Shown here: piece by piece, positions 4,553 through 6,905 of the stretch
Numbering within the stretch: the stretch's first letter is position 1
How the letters are laid out: each line of letters starts with the position of its first letter
Source: Spyradocola merdavium
GTDB lineage: Bacteria > Bacillota > Clostridia > Christensenellales > UBA1750
NCBI GenBank assembly: GCA_018711265.1
Contig: DVIM01000005.1
Coordinates: 1 to 6,905 of the forward strand
Direction: 5' to 3'
Length of the DNA: 6,905 nt
Translations under genes and position numbers: made by a program
Notes under the pieces: generated by a model
Databases searched by the model: none
What the model was told of the DNA's origin: nothing
Seen by the model: the letters and a program-made list of their open reading frames with translations, nothing else

Positions 4553-6232
4553 ATGCGGACCGAGGAACTCACGGCCGGCTGGCTCGCGCAGGGGCGCGTG
4601 CCGGGCGCAGGGGTGTGCGACGTGCGGCGCGAGGTCGCGCTCCCCTTCCTGCTGGCGGACCTGCGCGGCGCCTGCGGGCGAGAGGGGCTGTTTCTGCGCG
4701 CCTGGGAGCTCTCGCGCGAGGTCGCCCGGCCCGCCGAGCCGCCCCGCAGCCACGCCGAGCGCGTGCTCCTGACGCTGGACGGGGTCCTCGGCGCGGGCGA
4801 GCTGTTCATCGGGGGCAAGGCGCGCGGGCGGCTGCGGCCGCACATGGAGGTCGACCTCTCCGAGGACCTGCGCGGCGGGCCCTGCCGCGTCGCGCTGCGC
4901 TTTGCCCCGCACCTGCCGCGCCTCTACCCTGGGGAGCGCGGGCGCGAGCTGCCGGTGGAGAGCAAGCTGCTCTCCGCCCGGGTGCGCAGCGTCTACCGCC
5001 TGCGCATCGAGGGGGTCGAGGTGCGGGGGAACCTTGCGCGCGTGCGCCTCTTTGCGTATGGGGCGGGGCGCGTGCGGCTCTGCCTGCGGCTTCTGGCTGG
5101 GGAGGAGCTGCTCTTTTCGGAGAACGTGGAGGTGCCCGTGCAGGTCGGCAGCCAGGTGGTCGAGCGGCCCGTCGACCGCAAGGGGCATGCGTTTGCCGTG
5201 CTGCGCGTGCGCGCGGACCTGGCCGGCGAGGGCTGCGACGAGGCCGAGGGCTTCTGCGGCCCGGAGGGGGAGGCGCACGCCTTCGCGCACTTCTTCGCCC
5301 GGCCGGACGGGGCGATGCTCCAGGCGGCGCGCCGGGCGGGCTTTGACGCGGCGGCGCTGCACGTCTACCCGGACGAGGCGCTGCGCCGCGCCTGCGCGCA
5401 GGCGGGCCTGATCGCCGTGCCCCAGCGCGCGGCTGTCCGCCGCTGCACGCTCCTGCGCGCGGACGACGGAGGCGAGGGCGCCTGCACGGGGGACTGCCTC
5501 TGCGCGCCGCTGCTGCGCGAGGGCCCGCGCGAGGAGTTCGCGCAGGCGGAAAAGCTCCTGCGCGCGGCGGGGATGCAGCGCGCGGCGGGCGCGGCGGTCC
5601 GCGTGCAGGCCCTCTGCCGGCAGAGCGACGCGCAGGACGGCCTCTTTTCCCCGACGGGCGCGCCGCGGCAGGCGCTCTGCGCGCTGCGCGGGGCGCTGGG
5701 CGGCGCGTGCATCCACATCGCGGGCGGGCGCGGCCCGCTGCTGCCGGGGCAGGCGTTTGCGGCGGAGCTCCTGCTGCTGCTCCAGCCGGGGGAGGAGGGC
5801 GCGGCAGTGGTGCGCGCCGGGCTCTTCCTGCTGGACGGCACGCCCGTTGCGCAGCGGAGCTTTGCGACCGGCGCGTCGGAGGCGGTGAACCGGCTGGGCG
5901 CGCTGCGCGCGCGCCTGCCCTGGGACTGCCGGGGCGGGCTGCTGCTGCGGGCGCAGGCCTGGCGGGGCGGCGCGCTCATCGCGCAGGCCCACGCCTACTA
6001 TCCCCTGCGCGGGGAGGACGGCGCCGCGCAGCCCTTCCCCGCGGCGCGCCTGCGGGTGGACGAGGCGGGCGGCGTGCGCTTTGTCTGCAACGACGGCAAG
6101 ACCGCCGCCCTCGGGGTGACGGTGCGCTGCGGGGACCGGGCGGTGCTGCGCTACGGCGCGCTTTTGCCCCTGGAGCGCGTCGAGGTTGCAAAGCAGGGCC
6201 CGATCGTGGTACAATATGGGAATCCCATATAA
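4553..6232 (+). CDS. Family 2 glycoside hydrolase-like protein with a collapsed catalytic barrel, probable pseudoenzyme
   Basis: The 559-residue reading frame is intact and starts at ATG 4553 after AAGGAGGGG (4537-4545). Its layout resembles beta-mannosidase-type GH2 enzymes. Residues 1-120 look like the N-terminal sugar-binding jelly roll (GLFLRAWELSRE, then LTLDGVLGAGELFIGGKARG and VDLSEDLRGGPCRVALRF). Residues about 135-240 look like the Ig-like domain. Residues 254-290 (MLQAARRAGFDAAALHVYPD followed by ALRRACAQAGLIAVP) match the first barrel strand and helix, where active enzymes have GFNAVR-H-YP...CDELG. Residues 330-390, including DGLFSPTGAPRQALCALRG, resemble the end of the barrel, and the rest is a C-terminal beta-sandwich. 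Only about 40-60 residues separate the two barrel ends instead of some 200, and I find no Asn-Glu acid/base motif or nucleophile Glu. There is no signal peptide. Likely a carbohydrate-binding or structural role, or decay without stops. The assignment rests on pattern recognition. Confidence 0.7.
   Translation: MRTEELTAGWLAQGRVPGAGVCDVRREVALPFLLADLRGACGREGLFLRAWELSREVARPAEPPRSHAERVLLTLDGVLGAGELFIGGKARGRLRPHMEVDLSEDLRGGPCRVALRFAPHLPRLYPGERGRELPVESKLLSARVRSVYRLRIEGVEVRGNLARVRLFAYGAGRVRLCLRLLAGEELLFSENVEVPVQVGSQVVERPVDRKGHAFAVLRVRADLAGEGCDEAEGFCGPEGEAHAFAHFFARPDGAMLQAARRAGFDAAALHVYPDEALRRACAQAGLIAVPQRAAVRRCTLLRADDGGEGACTGDCLCAPLLREGPREEFAQAEKLLRAAGMQRAAGAAVRVQALCRQSDAQDGLFSPTGAPRQALCALRGALGGACIHIAGGRGPLLPGQAFAAELLLLLQPGEEGAAVVRAGLFLLDGTPVAQRSFATGASEAVNRLGALRARLPWDCRGGLLLRAQAWRGGALIAQAHAYYPLRGEDGAAQPFPAARLRVDEAGGVRFVCNDGKTAALGVTVRCGDRAVLRYGALLPLERVEVAKQGPIVVQYGNPI
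6186..6215 (+). promoter_or_regulatory. Possible internal promoter for the GNAT gene
   Basis: TACAAT (6210-6215) follows TTGCAA (6186-6191, four of six matches) at 18 bp, inside the last codons of the GH2-like gene. The predicted start point falls within the palindrome at 6214-6230. The acetyltransferase may therefore be transcribed both from the cluster promoter and from here. Confidence 0.45.
6214..6230. promoter_or_regulatory. 17-bp palindrome at the predicted GNAT transcription start, candidate operator
   Basis: ATATGGGA and TCCCATAT form 8-base perfect arms around a single A. The palindrome overlaps the end of the TACAAT box and the expected start point, where a repressor would block transcription. 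It also encodes the last residues of the GH2-like protein (QYGNPI), followed by its TAA. As RNA it could fold as a 6-bp stem with a 5-base loop, but it lacks a good T run, so I favour an operator over a terminator. Confidence 0.45.
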
Positions 6233-6249
6233 AAAGGGCGGTGGGTCCC

Positions 6250-6810
6250 ATGCTGCACAACGGGTTTTACGACGTCTTTGCGCCGATGGAGACGCCCCGG
6301 CTGCGCATCCGGAAACTCGGCATCGGCGACGCGGAGGACATCTTCGCCTTCAGCCAAAACCCGGAGGTCAGCCGGTTCGTGCTCTGGGACGCGCATCGCT
6401 CCATCGCGGATTCGCGCTCCATGGTGCGCGGCGCGCTGCGCGCCTACCGCATGGGGGAGCCGGCGAGCCTGGCCATCGAGCTGCGGGAGACGGGCCGCGT
6501 GGTCGGGACCATCGGCTTTGTCTGGATCGACGACGAGCACAACTGCGCGGAGATCGGCTATTCCCTGGCCCAGGAGTACTGGGGCCGGGGCCTGATGACC
6601 GAGGCCCTGCGCGCGATGCTGGAGTTCGCCTTTGTCCGCCTGCACCTCAACCGCGTGGAGGCGATGTTCGACGTGCGCAACCGCGCCTCGGGCCGGGTGA
6701 TGGAGAAGTGCGGCATGCGCCGGGAGGGGCTGCTGCGGCAGAAGCTCTACAACAAGGGCGAATACGTCGACGTCGAGATCTGGGCCATCCTGGCAAGGGA
6801 CAGGCGGTGA
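6250..6810 (+). CDS. GNAT-family N-acetyltransferase, RimJ/RimL-like
   Basis: The 186-residue product has the acetyltransferase_3 (PF13302-type) layout of RimJ/RimL proteins, which transfer acetyl from acetyl-CoA to protein N-termini or small amines. The N-terminal substrate strand is METPRLRIRKLGIGDAEDIFAF (13-34). AEIGYSLAQEYWGRGLMTEAL (100-120) holds the acetyl-CoA pyrophosphate loop (WGRGLMTEA), and NRVEAMFDVRNRASGRVMEKCGM (134-156) is the C-terminal motif B region. The gene ends with LYNKGEYVDVEIWAILARD, also typical. I take ATG 6250 as the start. An in-frame GTG at 6241 would sit only two bases from the AAAAAGGG stretch, and the later ATG at 6286 has no ribosome site. The ribosome site here (AAGGGCGGTGGG) is less canonical than elsewhere in the window. 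The gene lies 17 bp after the GH2-like stop and ends the cluster. The target substrate cannot be told from sequence. Confidence 0.92.
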   Translation: MLHNGFYDVFAPMETPRLRIRKLGIGDAEDIFAFSQNPEVSRFVLWDAHRSIADSRSMVRGALRAYRMGEPASLAIELRETGRVVGTIGFVWIDDEHNCAEIGYSLAQEYWGRGLMTEALRAMLEFAFVRLHLNRVEAMFDVRNRASGRVMEKCGMRREGLLRQKLYNKGEYVDVEIWAILARDRR

Positions 6811-6813
6811 AGC

Positions 6814-6860
6814 AAAAAACCGCCCCCGCTCCGCAGAAGAAAGCGGAACGGGGGCGGTTT
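6814..6860. terminator. Strong intrinsic terminator, usable in both directions
   Basis: An 18-bp stem with one mismatch (6817-6834 pairing with 6843-6860; C6829 faces A6848) encloses the loop AGAAGAAA. The lower part of the stem is a block of G-C pairs. On the plus strand it begins a few bases after the GNAT stop but has only TTT at its foot. On the minus strand it is followed by six T residues (A run at 6814-6819). It is thus at least as good a terminator for a gene entering from the right, which suggests a convergent neighbour beyond the window. Confidence 0.85.
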
Positions 6861-6861
6861 C

Positions 6862-6875
6862 GCGTGCCGGCACGC
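6862..6875. repeat. 14-bp perfect palindrome between terminator and end hairpin
   Basis: GCGTGCCGGCACGC reads the same on both strands. It lies immediately between two larger inverted repeats. It could be a protein-binding site, but such palindromes are not rare in very GC-rich DNA, so little weight should be given to it alone. Confidence 0.35.
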
Positions 6876-6876
6876 T

Positions 6877-6905
6877 TCGAAACCATGCAAGCTGCATGGT
6901 TTCGA
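6877..6905. repeat. Perfect 13-bp inverted repeat ending at the window edge
   Basis: TCGAAACCATGCA (6877-6889) and TGCATGGTTTCGA (6893-6905) are exact complements around AGC. It may be a second terminator, for example of a minus-strand gene to the right, or an intergenic repeat. The last base of the arm is the last base of the window, so the repeat may extend further. A fold-back that stops exactly at a sequence end can also be an assembly artefact. Confidence 0.7.

Noticed and set aside
3787..4845. N-terminal extension of murG across the intergenic region and antisense to the Nudix and GH2-like genes
   Set aside because: The extension has no family similarity. A ribosome site and promoter lie just ahead of the TTG at 3786, and the TTG start gives the normal MurG length and N-terminus.
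4475..6214. Long minus-strand frame opposite the GH2-like gene
   Set aside because: Its composition is compatible only with an antisense shadow. The plus strand has the ribosome site, domain-like pattern and operon position.
5707..6249. N-terminal extension of the acetyltransferase back into the GH2-like gene
   Set aside because: The extension is Ala/Gly/Arg-rich and overlaps the GH2-like coding sequence in another frame. The RimJ/RimL-like protein is complete from ATG 6250.
1..6905. CRISPR array, tRNA, rRNA, toxin-antitoxin, phage or defence genes
   Set aside because: No regularly spaced repeats, tRNA-like cloverleaf, rRNA sequence, small paired toxin-like frames or nuclease/helicase motifs were found on reading both strands.

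Overview
The window looks like chromosome of a high-GC Firmicute, most likely a gut-type clostridium. This is inferred from GGAGG-type ribosome binding sites on nearly every gene, EstA-like esterases, a clostridial-style stand-alone MurG that begins with TTG, and very GC-rich coding sequence. No 16S or other marker is present, so the genus cannot be named.

Layout, left to right. Positions 1-650 are the right part of an IS3-family insertion sequence, clearly lower in GC than the rest: the 3' end of its transposase, then a short tail ending in a likely terminal inverted repeat. The element sits about 45 bp upstream of a broken VOC (glyoxalase-fold) gene (695-1046). On the minus strand, transcribed right to left, come murG (2722-3786, peptidoglycan lipid II synthesis) and two tandem, paralogous EstA-type serine esterases (1837-2634 and 1009-1821). 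The esterase pair has its own promoter just downstream of murG. At 3787-3960 lies a divergent promoter region. From it a plus-strand cluster runs right: an ADP-ribose-pyrophosphatase-type Nudix hydrolase (3961-4515), a 559-residue protein related to family 2 glycoside hydrolases but lacking most of the catalytic barrel (4553-6232), and a RimJ/RimL-type GNAT acetyltransferase (6250-6810). A strong hairpin terminator closes the cluster, and a second, perfect hairpin occupies the last bases of the window.

Functionally this is mostly ordinary housekeeping and accessory metabolism: cell-wall precursor assembly, ester hydrolysis, nucleotide-sugar clean-up and acetylation. The parts that deserve a second look are the GH2-like protein that appears to have lost its active site while keeping an intact frame, the transposase whose second catalytic Asp reads as Gly, the internally deleted VOC gene beside the IS end, and the inverted repeats placed at the predicted start points of the Nudix and GNAT transcripts. 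I see no CRISPR array, tRNA, rRNA, or recognisable defence or phage system. Both window edges coincide with repeat-like structures (an IS and a fold-back), which suggests, without proving it, that this may be a whole contig that ended at repeats.
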